Positions 46,545-57,972 are shown, counted from the first letter of the stretch. The stretch is 64,000 bases of DNA from Xiphydria camelus (GCA_963678675.1 OY783193.1:17806427-17870426); one strand, 5' to 3'. Made by a program: numbers and translations. The notes: generated by a model from the sequence alone, not told the origin.

Positions 46545-46682
46545 ATGGCAAAAACAGGAAAACAACGGGCAAAAGAGTTTCGTGACAGGCACCGTGTAAA
46601 GAAAACAATGACGAAGACACTACCTAAAACTGATGCAGAACGAAGTCGAAAATGGAGAGAGAAAATTAAATTAACACAATAA
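46545..46682 (+). CDS. Small basic protein with KTDAERSRKWR motif
   Basis: A 45-residue frame, ATG 46545 to TAA 46682: MAKTGKQRAKEFRDRHRVKK, then KTDAERSRKWREKIK. The K-T-x-A-E-R-x-R-x-x-R signature recurs in many small or N-terminal proteins of insect mobile elements, usually as the start of a longer protein; I know no established function. A diverged, stop-containing copy lies directly upstream (46400-46470). It is inside the composite insert at 44604-47079, so it probably belongs to a mobile element. It could be an exon fragment, since the frame ends early. Confidence 0.4.
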   Translation: MAKTGKQRAKEFRDRHRVKKTMTKTLPKTDAERSRKWREKIKLTQ

Positions 46683-46862
46683 AATATTGCTATATCTGCT
46701 AATGTAGATCAACACCAGTCCCAAACCCTGGAGAATGTAACAGATTTTCAAGTTCCTGGAGGATCCAATATCGGTGAAAATACATCCAGTGAATATGATA
46801 TTCCTTACACTCTACATTTTATGCCCATAAGAAAATTCATATTGAATTCAACAAAAAAAAAA

Positions 46863-47078
46863 CACAAAACGTGTGGCCGCCACACGTGGAAGAAGTGAAA
46901 CTTCGATATCAGTTTCTCTGAATTTGATTTCGGTGGTATTAGTTTCAATTGGCTCTATACAAGTCTTTTACAATGCTTCTTCGTAGAGCCAATTGAAACT
47001 AATACCACCGGAATCAAATTCAGAGAAACTGATATCGAAGTTTCACTTCTTCCGCGTGTGGCGGCCACACGTTTTGTT
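46863..47078. repeat. Hairpin with 95-bp arms
   Basis: CACAAAACGTGTGGCCGCCA at 46863 is inverted at 47078; arms differ at only a few positions and the loop is about 15 bp. Includes CTCTGAATTTGATTTCGG, a phrase shared with hairpins near 57120 and 58735. Confidence 0.9.
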
Positions 47079-47262
47079 GTAACTTTTTTAGTGTTTGTGA
47101 AAAAAATTGTAAAACAAATTTTATGTACCCCCTTTAAGTGGCTGTATCTTAACAAGGGATGCTCAAATGAAGTTTCTTTATATGAAAGACCCTATCCCTT
47201 TTTCGATGAGGAATCACCCCCTGAAATGTTTTACACTTATTTTGTTACACCCTGTATTGACA

Positions 47263-47384
47263 AACCAACGAGAGTTACAAATAATAGAAAAACAATGATA
47301 GATTTAGTTTTTGCAAATAATGAGATAAATTGTAAAGTGTATGAAACGCCGAAAATAACGGATCACTCGTGGATAAATATATAA
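47263..47384 (+). pseudogene. LINE endonuclease, C-terminal part
   Basis: Right after the hairpin element the frame reads DKPTRVTNNRKTMIDLVFAN and ends PKITDHSWINI, the Ser/Thr-Asp-His motif that closes the apurinic-type endonuclease domain begun at 43551. The original gene would have joined DFNIDL to about ten lost or shifted residues and this segment. Confidence 0.85.
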
Positions 47385-47690
47385 CTGAAGAGAAAAATGA
47401 CAAGAAAGATAAATATAGAGAGTTCGTATAAGCAGGGATTACAGTAAATTTCATATAGGAGATTTCTCTAAAGCCATAGAAGGAAGGATCGAATATAGAG
47501 ATGATTTAGATGTAAATGAAAGAGCAGACAAATTTGTACAGACTATAGTAAATGCATTAGCTCTAGTTGCGCACCGAAGAAAACGTTTAAAATTCCGCAA
47601 ATATGGGAAGGAAAAAAATGGTATTCAGATGATATACGACTGACGACAATGAAAAGAGATGAAGCATATATGAAAGTAATATGATGATGA

Positions 47691-49241
47691 ATGAAATGTG
47701 ATGACCGGGACTGGATGCAATTTAAGATTGAAAGAAACGCAGTAGTTAAATTGATTAAGAAGAAAAAGAAGGAATATTATGAACAAATGATAGATAACTA
47801 TAAAAATGTCTCCAAAATTATGTGGAAAACGCTTAAAGTACTAATAAGAAGACAGACCACGAGTGCGAGCGAAATAGATAATGTAGATTTTGAAATATTA
47901 GAAAATATAGAGGAATGTAATATAGCGGATAAATTTAATTTACATTATATACAAAGCATCGATAATATTATTAAGTCCACAGGAGAATATAGGAACAGTA
48001 AGAAAATTGTTCATATTATAAAAAATAAGGAGGTTATAGAGAACTTTGAATTGATAGATGTTTACAAGCTAGAAAGAATTATAATGAGGTTGTCAAAGAA
48101 AAAAGGAACAGATAAGGGAATGTCTAGTGATCTATTAAAAGCAAGCTTCCATATTATAAAAAGGGAATTAATGAAACTGATTAACGTTTCGTTAATAAAA
48201 GGTATATGTCCAGAAGAATGGAAAACTGCTACAATAATACCGATTCCTAAGGTAGAAAAGCCAAAGAAAGCAAGTGAATATAGGCCAATAAATATGTTAC
48301 CAATATATGAGAAAGTATTAGAATTAGTAGTGAAAGAACAAATTGAAATGTATTTAAACAATAATAACATTATAACTGAACATCAATCGGGATTTAGGAA
48401 AAATAATTCGTGTGAGACAGCAATACAAATGGTTATTGATGATTGGAAAGTATTAATTGATGAGGGAGAAATTATAGGAGTAATCTTTTTGGATCTAAAG
48501 CGAGCATTCGAGACAGTCGATAGAGATAGATTATTGGAGAAATTATTTCAATATGGAATAAGGGGAACGGTATTTGAATGGTTAAAGTCGTACTTAAGTA
48601 ATAGAATGCAACAAGTTAGATTTAATAATCAGTGGTCAAAGAAAATTATGACAAAGTACGGTGTCCCACAAGGGTCAGTATTGGGACCTTTGTTATTTAC
48701 TATATACATAAATGATATAGTTCAAATTTGTCCGGAAGAATGTAATATTAAAATGTTTGCGGATGATACTTTAATATATGTAAAAGGAAGAGACAGTGAA
48801 GAGGTGAAGAAGAAGCTGAACAGAGTATTACCAACAGTAGAAGAATGGATGAATTTGAATAAATTAAAAATGAACGCGAACAAGACAAAATATATGATAA
48901 TTAGAAGTATAAGAAGAGAATTAAGAAGAAATACTATATTAAAATGTTCAGATGGCATGGAAATTGAACGCGTAGAAAGCACGAAATATCTTGGTATAAT
49001 TATAGATAGTAAACTCCGGTTTGAAGAACATTGTGATTATATGTTTAAAAAAATAGGGAAAAAAATAAGTTTTTTAAATCGAATTGGCGGAGACATATCG
49101 GGATATTCGAGATGCACTGTATATAAATCTATTATAGCACCACATTTTGAGTATTGTGCGACACTATTAACAGCGATGGGTATAACTCAGCGTAAGAAAC
49201 TGCAAGTAGCACAAAATCGAGCAATGAAAGTCATATTATAA
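47691..49241 (+). pseudogene. LINE reverse transcriptase
   Basis: The 516-residue frame starts at the first Met, but similarity begins upstream in a shifted frame. Motifs in order: a Lys/Gly segment SKKKGTDKGMSSDLLKAS, PIPKVEKPKKASEYRPIN, HQSGFRKNNSCETAI, VIFLDLKRAFETVD (first catalytic Asp), YGVPQGSVLGPLLF, KMFADDTLIYV (the Asp pair), MNANKTKYMII, ESTKYLGIIID. This is a complete LINE RT core. It ends at a TAA at 49239-49241, where a frameshift separates it from the C-terminal part. RT copies the LINE RNA at the nicked target. Insertions in ORF2 make the element inactive, though this domain is open. Confidence 0.9.
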
Positions 49242-49264
49242 TACAATGTGACAGATATACGAAA

Positions 49265-49600
49265 GTGGCAAGTATGTTGCAAGCATTGCAGTTTATGTCT
49301 GTGAACCAGAGAATGCACTACAATGCGTGTATTTTTATTTACAAAATAATACAAGGAATATTGCCTGAACAACTTAGGAAAAAGATTTTATTAGTAGAAG
49401 AAATAAGTGAAAGACAAACAAGACAAGCAGGAAATGTGGCAATACAATGTAGGAAAACAAGAAGTGCGCAAAAGAGTATATTCCACAAAGGTATATTAAT
49501 GTACAATGCTATACCGATAGAACTGAAGCAGTGTGACAGGCTCACAGTATTTGAGAGAATGTTAAGGGAATATATTATGTCTACCATACACCTATACACC
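49265..49600 (+). pseudogene. LINE ORF2 C-terminal region
   Basis: In a frame shifted from the RT, the peptide reads MLQALQFMSVNQRMHYNACI, then IQGILPEQLRKKI, VAIQCRKTRSAQKSIF and MYNAIPIELKQC, the conserved C-terminal part of CR1-group ORF2 after the RT. It ends in sequence next to the CATT-repeat tail at 49672. The role of this region is not well defined. Confidence 0.75.
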
Positions 49601-49756
49601 TATGTAGTATTTAAGACACTCTATTATATTGTAAGTTATTGTAAAGAAATAGCTGAGAAAGCTAAACAAATATCATTCATTCACTCATTCATTCACTCAT
49701 TCATTCATTCTCCCCCCCCCCCCTCTCTCTCCCCCTCCCTCTTTCTCTCTCTCCAC

Positions 49757-51071
49757 AAATATGGGAGTACCGCAGGGATCAGTCTTGGGTCCCTTGCTGT
49801 TCTCATTGTTTATTAACGACATTGGGACAGTCATACGGTCTGCCAGGCGACTACTATTTGCCGACGACCTGCAAATCTACGCTTCGTGTCCACCAGCGGA
49901 CCTTCCTAACTGTCTACTACAACTGAACAAGGACATCAAGACTGTTCGAGATTGGGCATCTGCCAAGAAGCTGAAACTAAAAATCCTCAAGACAAAAGAA
50001 ATTATACTGGGGAACACAATCGCTTGATTAACCAAATTAATCTGGATAATCTTCCCCCATTGGGCTACGAAGGTGCTAATATCCCGTTCGAGCCGTCAGT
50101 CAGGAACCTCGGAGTTATTCTTGACTCTAAACTCACTTTTCGCAAGCATATCGCGAGCATCACTTCCAAAGTTAATGGCGTCTTTTACAAGCTCCGGCAA
50201 CTACGTGATTACACTGACACTGACCTTCGCAAAAACCTAGTGGCGGCACTCATACTACCACATGTTAATTACTGCGCTGCAGTTCTTCTTGGTGCTGGTG
50301 TAGTGGCTGACACTAAGCTTCAAAGACTCATGAACAAGGGTATCCGATACATTTACAATCTTCCGTGTGATGCCTCTATTTCACCTTATCGAAGATTATT
50401 GGGTTGGCTGCCGATTGTCGCGGCGAGAAAACTGTCAGTGGCATGCCTGACGTACTGTGCTCTACGTGAGGAAAGAACCCATATCCTCAAAGACATGTTA
50501 ATGAGACCCATCGCCAGTCGTGCACCGAGAAGCCAGGAAAATCATTTACTCTTCATACCCAAATTCCATACCGATGCTTACAGGCATTCTTTCTCTGTCT
50601 CTGCTCCATACATATGGAACTCGCTCTCAGACGACATCAAAAGCTCACCAACGTATCTCGCCTTCAAAACCAACTCCGTCAATACCTGGTGTCGTTGTGT
50701 GAAAACACTTAAAATCTACGCCACATCAAATAATAATTAATGAATTTCTACTTAACTGCTGGGCGGCCGGCCTACCACTACTTGCAACTCATTATTCATC
50801 CTCATTCTTGTCTCACATTAATTCAACTTTCATCCGATCATCATCGCACTATTTTCGTCAGTCTGGTATACCATCACGTATATACTACTATCTTTGTACA
50901 TTTCACTTGTTTCTCTACGAGTGAGAGAGCGCTCTCTACCATTCCATTCTTGTCTGCTACTCTTAGACTATGTATTCTTGTTACAACTTTGTATTATGTT
51001 ATCCTCGCAGCCACGCCGTGCATTTGTTCAACCATGGACAATAAATTATTATCAATCAATCAATCAATCTC
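49757..51071 (+). mobile_element. Second LINE, 5'-truncated, CR1-like
   Basis: It starts inside the RT (MGVPQGSVLGPLLF) and ends with CATGGACAATAAATTATTAT and an ATCA-repeat tail at about 51052-51071. It is flanked by CT-rich sequence on both sides (TCTCTCTCTCCCCC), so it inserted into a CT microsatellite just past the first LINE. Confidence 0.8.
49761..50740 (+). pseudogene. LINE RT C-terminus and tail region
   Basis: First frame: VPQGSVLGPLLFSLFINDIG, then LLFADDLQIYA (catalytic Asp pair) and KLKLKILKTKEIILGNT. A two-base surplus near 50022 shifts to the next frame: INQINLDNLPP, RNLGVILDSKLTF, KLRQLRDY, LILPHVNYCAAVLLG, RRLLGWLPIVAARKLS and IWNSLSDDIKSSPT, closing at a TAA (50738-50740). 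This is the RT thumb side and C-terminal region of a CR1/L2-group ORF2. About half the RT and the whole endonuclease are missing by 5' truncation. It differs clearly in sequence and codon use (more GC) from the LINE just upstream, so it is another family. Confidence 0.85.
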
Positions 51072-51313
51072 TCTCTCCCCCTCTCCCTCTCCCTCTCTCC
51101 CTCTCCCTCTCTATGATTGGTTCTCTCTGCACGTCAGACACCGTTCAGCAGGTTGAAGCTCTTCGCTTGTTCTATTATTTTCTTTATCTATATGTTGTTC
51201 GATGCTAATTGTAAACATGTAAATGCTAACATGTAAACATGCTAATTCTGTAAACATTGCTTGAACTGTAGACTGGCAAGACCAGCCTACAAAGTTTGGT
51301 CCAACTCTGGATC

Positions 51314-51513
51314 NNNNNNNNNNNNNNNNNNNNNNNNNNNNNNNNNNNNNNNNNNNNNNNNNNNNNNNNNNNNNNNNNNNNNNNNNNNNNNNNNNNNNNN
51401 NNNNNNNNNNNNNNNNNNNNNNNNNNNNNNNNNNNNNNNNNNNNNNNNNNNNNNNNNNNNNNNNNNNNNNNNNNNNNNNNNNNNNNNNNNNNNNNNNNNN
51501 NNNNNNNNNNNNN
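51314..51513. other. Assembly gap (200 N)
   Basis: Exactly 200 unknown bases, a conventional size, so the true length is unknown. Frames crossing it are not interpretable. Confidence 0.99.
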
Positions 51514-54314
51514 ACCATGTACCCTGAGCACATGGTCTAATTTATAGCTTCAGCTAAAATAGACCTCTCCTTTTACGAGACAATTGTATTGAATAAACCT
51601 TCGGTGACTTTTCTCCGCGCTGAAATTGGACTTGAGCTGCTTCGTCAGCATCGCCTCATAATTAGTTTTCGTTTCGAGTTGTGATCGAGTTAGTTTGCAC
51701 CAAGTTGACCAAACTTTGAAGTCGATAGAGGTCGGAAATTGCCAGATATCGTGAGTAGTTTACCGATAGAAGGTTCTTCATCACCTCTGTTTTGCGGAGA
51801 TGAAGTGTCATTAGAAAGATTATTCAGCAAGTTGATAAGCTGTAATGATCCGAAAAGGAAAGCTTTCTTAGCTTTTACTTTCACACTCTCTAGAAGACAC
51901 GAAATGATATTTGAACAGAAAACTGTTCGCGTCTTCTCGTATACATTTACACAGGTGTGAGCTAGCTATGAGTTCTCCCCCCACGCTGCAAAACCCTCGC
52001 GGTCTTGGATGAGTTAGGAAAAGACGCGCTACACGGGAGAAAGCATGAGGGCAAAAGGTAGACTACCAATGAACGCAAGATGGCCAAAACACGAAAAATA
52101 GCTCTGACATTCGCGCAGTGAAGTCACTATATATCGATATCATTGCGAGATGAAGAATGAGATGAGAGAATGGCTATATCCAAGACTCAATTGGGCAGCG
52201 ACTTTGTCTGGACCGGGAGGAAGCTGGAGCTTTGGGGCTGCAGTTTAAGCCGAGCAACGAGGGCGGGCCGATGGGTGAGCTCCGCTGGCCCATGGCGAGA
52301 AACCATGATCTCCCAGCGAGATCCACGGAGAATCCCCAGGAAACAAGTAGACACCTGTAACGCCCGATTACCACCGAGACTGGCACAATAACTCGGCTGG
52401 TCCCGAAAGGGTTATCAGCTCAGAAGCACAAACGGGTTTGAACGAAAGATTCGGTTTGGAAACGAACGAACCTTTCTTGCTCTTCTCGCGTAGAGAATTG
52501 CGCATTCGCAATTTAACGTAGGGAGTTCTTATTCTCAGTTTGAACGCATGATAGCTCCCTTTCCTCTTCCATACCAGTTACGGTATCGTTAGAACACTAG
52601 TTAATTCCGTCGTAGGAAAGTATAAGCGATCGTGTATATCTGATTTTATAATTAAAATAGAGACCATTCTAAGGTTATTCTATTTAAATGAATTAAGAAG
52701 GAAGATCGGTAGATGAACCTCTTTCTATGTTACGTAGAAACAGTAGGTAACTTACCTAACTTTTATCAAGCAAAAAACCTGTCTAGGTCATTCCGAATTT
52801 ATCACTCGCTACACAGGGTTGGTTTCCTAGTAGAAATTGAATCAGAACAGTGTCATAAATTAATTTAATAAAATTCCTACGTTTTGGCAACACAGTTTGC
52901 TATCGATCGACGGAAAATCATACTACGTTCAACGACACATACTATAATGTAATCTATAATAATAAGGAAATAAAGTTTCAATGGGCGTCGAATTTGATCG
53001 ATATTATCTTCAAAGGAAGTTTGCTTTCAATAAAATTCCTCATACAAAGTTTCCCTTTGGTAACGCTTCGTTACAGTACACCACGTGTTCGAGACTATAC
53101 ACAGGAGCAAGATGGGTTACTTGATCGTAGGAGTAGTCGCGCTCCAATCCCGACAGTTGAAAGCCCTTCAGACTTGTCGGAATCGACGCACCGCCTGCAC
53201 CCCTCAAGCCAGAGATAACCTATCTTGCCGCGGTGTATATTCCGGAACGTCTGGTGTACGGAAACGCGCGCGCAAAGAGGGATTCTCGAATAGTCGAACG
53301 CGGACTGCTACACGAATACAGTTACTATAAGCATTGGATTCAACCAACTTCGATTCCGCAGATAATTTCCGAGGAGCGAACGCTCGGCTCCATCGGTACC
53401 CACATCCCGATTCTCTAAGATTCGCATCGCAGAACCGTTTAACGATCGTCAACCAGTCGTATGCCACGAGAATCGAAGGTGGAAACGAACAACTCGATAC
53501 TAACTACCCCGGTCGGTTGTGTACGACGCGAAAGGGATCAAATCCCTGGTAAGTCTCCACGTCGGGTGACCACACAGCACACTTCTCGGGAAAGGAGATG
53601 CGCGCTCAGAGTAATGAACCTGGGAAACCGGTTACATCCGCACGTGTATACAGATCGGTTTGGTGTATATACGCGTTATATTACGGACGAGACATGTACG
53701 CGTCGCGACGCAAAACCTGATCGAGCTTTTACGATACTTCCCATTGCAAAAAATCGAGTGGCTTCTCCTTTTTTTCCTAAAGAAATCGTACTACGCCCAC
53801 ATAAATATCGAAATTGAAGAGTTGCGCCGTGATGAAATTAAAAATAGAATCGAATTTTACAGTATCGTCAAGAATATTTTCAAATTGATTGCGAAGTTGA
53901 ACTTAAAAATTTACGAAATTAACCCCTCGCGTGTAGAGATTTGCGCCGTAACTGTTTTGACAGTAGGGGAGAACGGGTTTAATTATAACAATTTTTATAT
54001 TTTGATTTGTCTTGAAGTGGCAAATAATTTCTGAAAAACAACAATACTGTAAGATATATGATATATTGAACTACAAGAAACTGATATTCAATATTCGAAA
54101 TTATTCATAATTTGTAATGAAAAGATAAATAAATGAATGCTTGCGCGACATTATAATTACACTTACCAAGAAGAGACAAATGTAACACGATGTTTTTTAA
54201 GAAAATAAAACGTATTAATACATTATAGATATTAACATTTTGCTTTAGTAATAAGTCTTTACAATATTGAGAGGGAAAGGTATAACATAGCAGTTGTGTG
54301 TGTGGGTGATGATA
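51514..54314. other. Unassigned DNA, some GC-richer parts
   Basis: No gene recognised. 51730-51960 and 52170-52390 have short open frames; 53080-53820 is CpG-richer with overlapping frames on both strands. None shows a domain or paired splice sites I would trust. Confidence 0.35.
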
Positions 54315-54316
54315 TA

Positions 54317-55319
54317 CAGGATCTTCAAAAAGTCCCGGTACGGCTGATTATCTCAGCGGGAAATCATTTTAGAGAAAAATGTTTAATGCAAAACTTTTAG
54401 GATTTTTCCCTGGCTACCCAATGCTCATATTGGATTTAACCTTGACCATGACTTTCAAGGTCATATCAAGGTCAAATTGATCTTTTTAAAAGCGAACCCC
54501 TATTTTTGATACCGGAAATGAAAATAACGGGAAATTTCACATTCAAATATGTCCTTGACCATTTTTTTCATGTGACTTTTGTGGTCAGCGGAGCAGAGTG
54601 GGAAATTTCCTTGAATTAGAAGGACAACATTCTTAATGGCTTATTCAACTTAAACCAAATTCGGTATAGGGGTTATTTTGGGTCGCTGATCACGAATCTG
54701 AAGTCAGATTTCAAAAATTCAAGATGGCGGATCCAATATGGCGGACCAGATTTTCGAAAATTGACGGATTCGTGCCAAATTTGGTATAAGTGGGTTTTTT
54801 CGGTCGCTGATCACGAATCTGAAATCAGATTTCAAACATTCAAAATTTTCCAAATTTGGCACGAATCCGTCAATTTTCGAAAATCTCGTCCGCCATATTG
54901 GATCCGCCATCTTGAATTTTTGAAACCTGACTCCAGATTCGTGATCAGCGACCTAAAAAACCCCCTATACCGTATTTGGTTTAAGTTGAATAAGCCATTA
55001 AGAATGTTGTCCTTTTCTAATTCAAGGAAATTTCCCACTGTGCTCCGCTGACCATAAAGGTCACATGAAAAAAATGGTCAAGGACATATCCGAATGTGAA
55101 ATTTCCCGCTCTTTTCATTTCCGGTATCAAAAATAGGGGTTCGCATTTAAAAAGATCAATTTGACCTTGATATGACCTTGAAAGTCATGGTCAAGGTCAA
55201 ATCCAATATGACCATTGAGTAGCCAGGGAAAAATCCTAAAAGTTTTGCATTAAACATTTTTCTCTAAAATGATTTCCCGCTGAGATAATCAGCCGTACCG
55301 GGATTTTTTGAAGACCCTG
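54317..55319. mobile_element. Long-hairpin MITE, CAGGRTCTTCAAAAA ends
   Basis: Ends CAGGATCTTCAAAAAGTCCC and inverted CAGGGTCTTCAAAAAATCCC, with TA on both sides. Arms of almost 500 bp pair nearly fully (for example GGATTTAACCTTGACCATGA and partner), meeting near 54830. Truncated relatives form part of the repeat at 18.8-19.9 kb. Confidence 0.9.
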
Positions 55320-55636
55320 TATATTAAATTTCATTAACTACCAGTTTTTCGCTCAGGTGGTGTGCAACAGCAAATTTGCAGCCTTTTCCTGTATGTCCTC
55401 TGAAGGACTTTTATCTATATTCTTCCCATACTAAATAAAAAGCTTATTTAATTTGTTACAATTGTCCCCGACGTATTTTTTATGTGTAAACATCTATTAC
55501 GGCGGTATGAGGGTAAATCTCGGAAAATGGGACGGAAATGTAAAAGCGGATGTGACATCATAACCCATGCGCAGTGATTAGTGCGCAGCTACTTCAGCGC
55601 TTGCGGCCTAAGGTGGCATTACATTTTCATGTCGAT

Positions 55637-55790
55637 GATGTCGATATAGTAAATCGCTATACAACCTACTAATAGCGCAGCTAGCATTGGTGACGCACAC
55701 AAGCTTTCTCACCAGTGCGTGCTGCTTTGTGCGTCACCAATACTAGCTGCGCTATTAGTAGGTTGTATAGCAATTTAATATATCGACATC
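55637..55790. repeat. Hairpin, 66-bp arms
   Basis: GATGTCGATATAGTAAATCG at 55637 pairs with the segment ending 55790; CTACTAATAGCGCAGCTAG and TTGGTGACGCACA are matched in the other arm. Loop about 20 bp. Confidence 0.85.
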
Positions 55791-55822
55791 TCATAACGGT
55801 ATATATTTATATATATACAGTA

Positions 55823-57077
55823 GGGTGGGCCAAAAAAAAAACTTTTTTTTTTAATTACTATGAAAACATTTTTGAGGATGACGAGAAAGAAATTCTGCTG
55901 AAGTTTCAGCTCTTAATATTAATATTAACAACTGCCTCATCGCAATTTTCTTTTTCCCATTTAAATAACATGGGAAATTTTTTTTAACTTTCGATTTTTA
56001 TAATTTGTTAACGGATCAGCGTATTCAAATGATCACAACGTATTCTCGTAGGAAATCGGACTACCTACAAAAAAGATGTCTTATGATTTTTTGATAAGTC
56101 TACTGGTTGGGAAGTTATTCGAGGTCAAAGTTATATTGGTGGTCAATTTCACGGTTTTTTTCATTTTTGACACGAATTAATTGTTCAAAAATAAACTAAA
56201 TCTTTCTGTTCTTGGAACACATGCTATGTCTTTTCATGAAACATTGAAGTTTTCTCGAAATTCCCAGTTAATTGATAAAAATTATGTTTGTAATCTACAA
56301 CAGTTCATAAAATCGGTATTTTTTTTAATCGATTCGTATCGATCATATCATTATAAGAATGAACCATTTTCACTGCATATAATCATGTACTCATGTAAAA
56401 TCAAGATTTTGTTATTCTGAAAAAAAAATTTTAATTTATCTCTTTCATGAAAAGTAAATCAATGAAAAAAATTACCTTTTTAAATCGCATAAAAATTAAA
56501 ATTTAATTAATCTGATTTTTTATTTTTGACTAACAAATGTTGCGTCCATGAAAAATCATAGAGGATTATTATTCATTTCTAAAAATGGCTTGCAGAAAAC
56601 AGAATTATAATGAATTCTGATAATAATTACTCAGGGGAAATTATTGAACTTTGAATATTTGGAAATAATTAAAGAAAAATCTTGAACAACTGAAATAAAA
56701 AGAAGTTAAAAAATTATTTCGTGTCAAAAATGAAAAAGAAAAACCGTGAAATTGACCACCAGTTCAACTTTGACCTCGAATAACTTCCGAACTGATAAAT
56801 TTATCAAAAATTCATAAGATACCTTTTTTGTAGGTCGTCCGATTTCCTACTAGAATACGTTTTGATCATTCGAATGCGCTAATCCGTTAATAAGTTATAA
56901 AAATTGAAAGTTCAAAAAAACTTTTCCCATGTTATTTAAACGGGAAAAAGAAAATTGCGATGAGGCAGTTGTTAATACTAATATTAAGAGCTGAAACTTC
57001 AGCAGAATTTCTTTTTCGTCATCCTCAACAATGTTTTCATAGTAATTAAAAAAAATAGTCTTTTTTTTGGCCCACCC
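55823..57077. mobile_element. Very long hairpin MITE, GGGTGGGCCAAAAAA ends
   Basis: Ends GGGTGGGCCAAAAAA at 55823 and inverted at 57077, flanked by TA (55821-55822, 57078-57079). Arms extend for several hundred bases (for example ATTGCGATGAGGCAGTTGTT in both). Non-coding, TA-target. Confidence 0.9.
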
Positions 57078-57087
57078 TAATATACAA

Positions 57088-57476
57088 TATGTCCCGTGGA
57101 TAACGCAAGTATTTGAATTTCCCTGACATTTGACTTTGGTAGTGCTTGGAACGGTGCTGTAGTTAGAGTTGGCTTCAGAAGAGTGCGCTGCGTTCTTACG
57201 AGCCATGTTTCGAGAGCGAAAAGTGTAAAACGTTTGATTTCCCGGGAACTGTCAATTCGGGAGATCGAAGCGTCTAACCTCGAAATTAACTGAATTTTTA
57301 AATAATGGTAAATAATGTGTAGAAGTGATGAGAAATAATCCTACAGGTTTCGGAAACACGGCTCGTAAGAACGCAGCGCACTCTTCTGAAGCCAACTTTA
57401 ACTACAGCACCGTTCTAAGCACTACCAAAGTCAAATGTGGGGGAAATTGAAATACTTGCGTTATCCACGGGACATA
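57088..57476. repeat. Hairpin A of the cluster, 117-bp arms
   Basis: TATGTCCCGTGGATAACGCA at 57088 is inverted at 57476; arms reach 57204 and from 57360. The loop contains CTGTCAATTCGGGAGATCGA, then AGCGTCTAACCTCGAAAT, a core shared with hairpins B and C. Confidence 0.9.
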
Positions 57477-57483
57477 CTATATA

Positions 57484-57696
57484 CACCCTCGAGCTCAGAT
57501 TCTAATCATGGGGAATTTTCAAAATGTAATTTTTAAACGTAACAGCCAATTAGCAATTAAATCTCATACTTTCATTAGCTAATGCGGCCTTTGCCCTGGC
57601 TAATGAAAGCATGATAATTAATTATTCATTAGTTAGTATATTGAAATATGACATTTTGAAAATTCCCCATGATTAGAATCTGAGTGTTCGAGGGTG
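57484..57696. repeat. Hairpin in cluster, CACCCTCGA ends
   Basis: CACCCTCGAGCTCAGATTCT and inverted CACCCTCGAACACTCAGATT flank arms containing ATCATGGGGAATTTTCAAAA; the inner part has ATTAGCTAATG words. TA lies on both sides. Confidence 0.85.
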
Positions 57697-57968
57697 TACC
57701 GTATGTCCGTCTCTGTACTGGCCAGTTTGAAAGTTACCTTCGGATAGGCTTGGTCGGTACTCGAGTCATTTAATACGGTAGAAGTCGAGTCGGCAGTTAG
57801 AGTGGATGTCAATTCGGAAGATCGAGGCGTCTAACTTCGAAATTGTCAATTTGTGAATAATGGAAATTACGAAAATAATTATAATTACGGTATAAATGTC
57901 TCGATTACCGACCAAGCCTATCCGAAGGTAACTTTCAAACTGGCCAGTACAGACACGGACATACGGTA
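57697..57968. repeat. Hairpin B of the cluster, 61-bp arms
   Basis: TACCGTATGTCCGTCTCTGT at 57697 is inverted at 57968. The loop holds TGTCAATTCGGAAGATCGAG, then GCGTCTAACTTCGAAATTGT, the same core as hairpins A and C with other arms. Confidence 0.9.
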
Positions 57969-57972
57969 TATA

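Larger units (their letters stand above)
44604..47079. mobile_element. Composite insert within hairpin arm
   Basis: The insert interrupts AATTTTG|TAACTTTT of the arm; TTTTG occurs at both joins. It begins AAGTGAAACTTTTATGCTGA and ends in a separate hairpin (46863-47078) whose arms contain AGAAGTGAAACTTCG. It holds two minisatellites, an unpaired Harbinger-type end, a duplicated 141-bp segment, a GT repeat and a small reading frame. Origin mixed; class unknown. Confidence 0.5.
43976..47254. mobile_element. Long hairpin element inside LINE, itself split
   Basis: CAGGGTGTAACAAAATAAGT at 43976 is inverted at 47254 (TA on the right; TT on the left). The left arm, 43976-44240, pairs with 44510-44603 plus 47080-47254, so the right arm is split by a later insert at 44604-47079. 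The hairpin without the insert is about 0.8 kb. Confidence 0.85.
40720..49711 (+). mobile_element. CR1-like LINE, broken by two hairpin elements
   Basis: In order: possible 5' UTR, ORF1 with PHD-like finger and zinc knuckles, endonuclease, reverse transcriptase, C-terminal region, and a CATT-repeat tail at about 49672-49711. Elements at 42324-43532 and 43976-47254 interrupt it. The C-terminal region and short-repeat tail fit the CR1/L2 group; the exact clade is open. Many frameshifts mark it as dead. Confidence 0.8.

Noticed and set aside
51111..51547. Open frames across the N gap
   Set aside because: They consist mainly of unknown bases.
51740..51960. 73-codon frame on plus
   Set aside because: No recognisable family and no splice or promoter support.
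53085..53820. Several overlapping open frames
   Set aside because: CpG-rich DNA with frames on both strands, no motifs and no paired splice sites.
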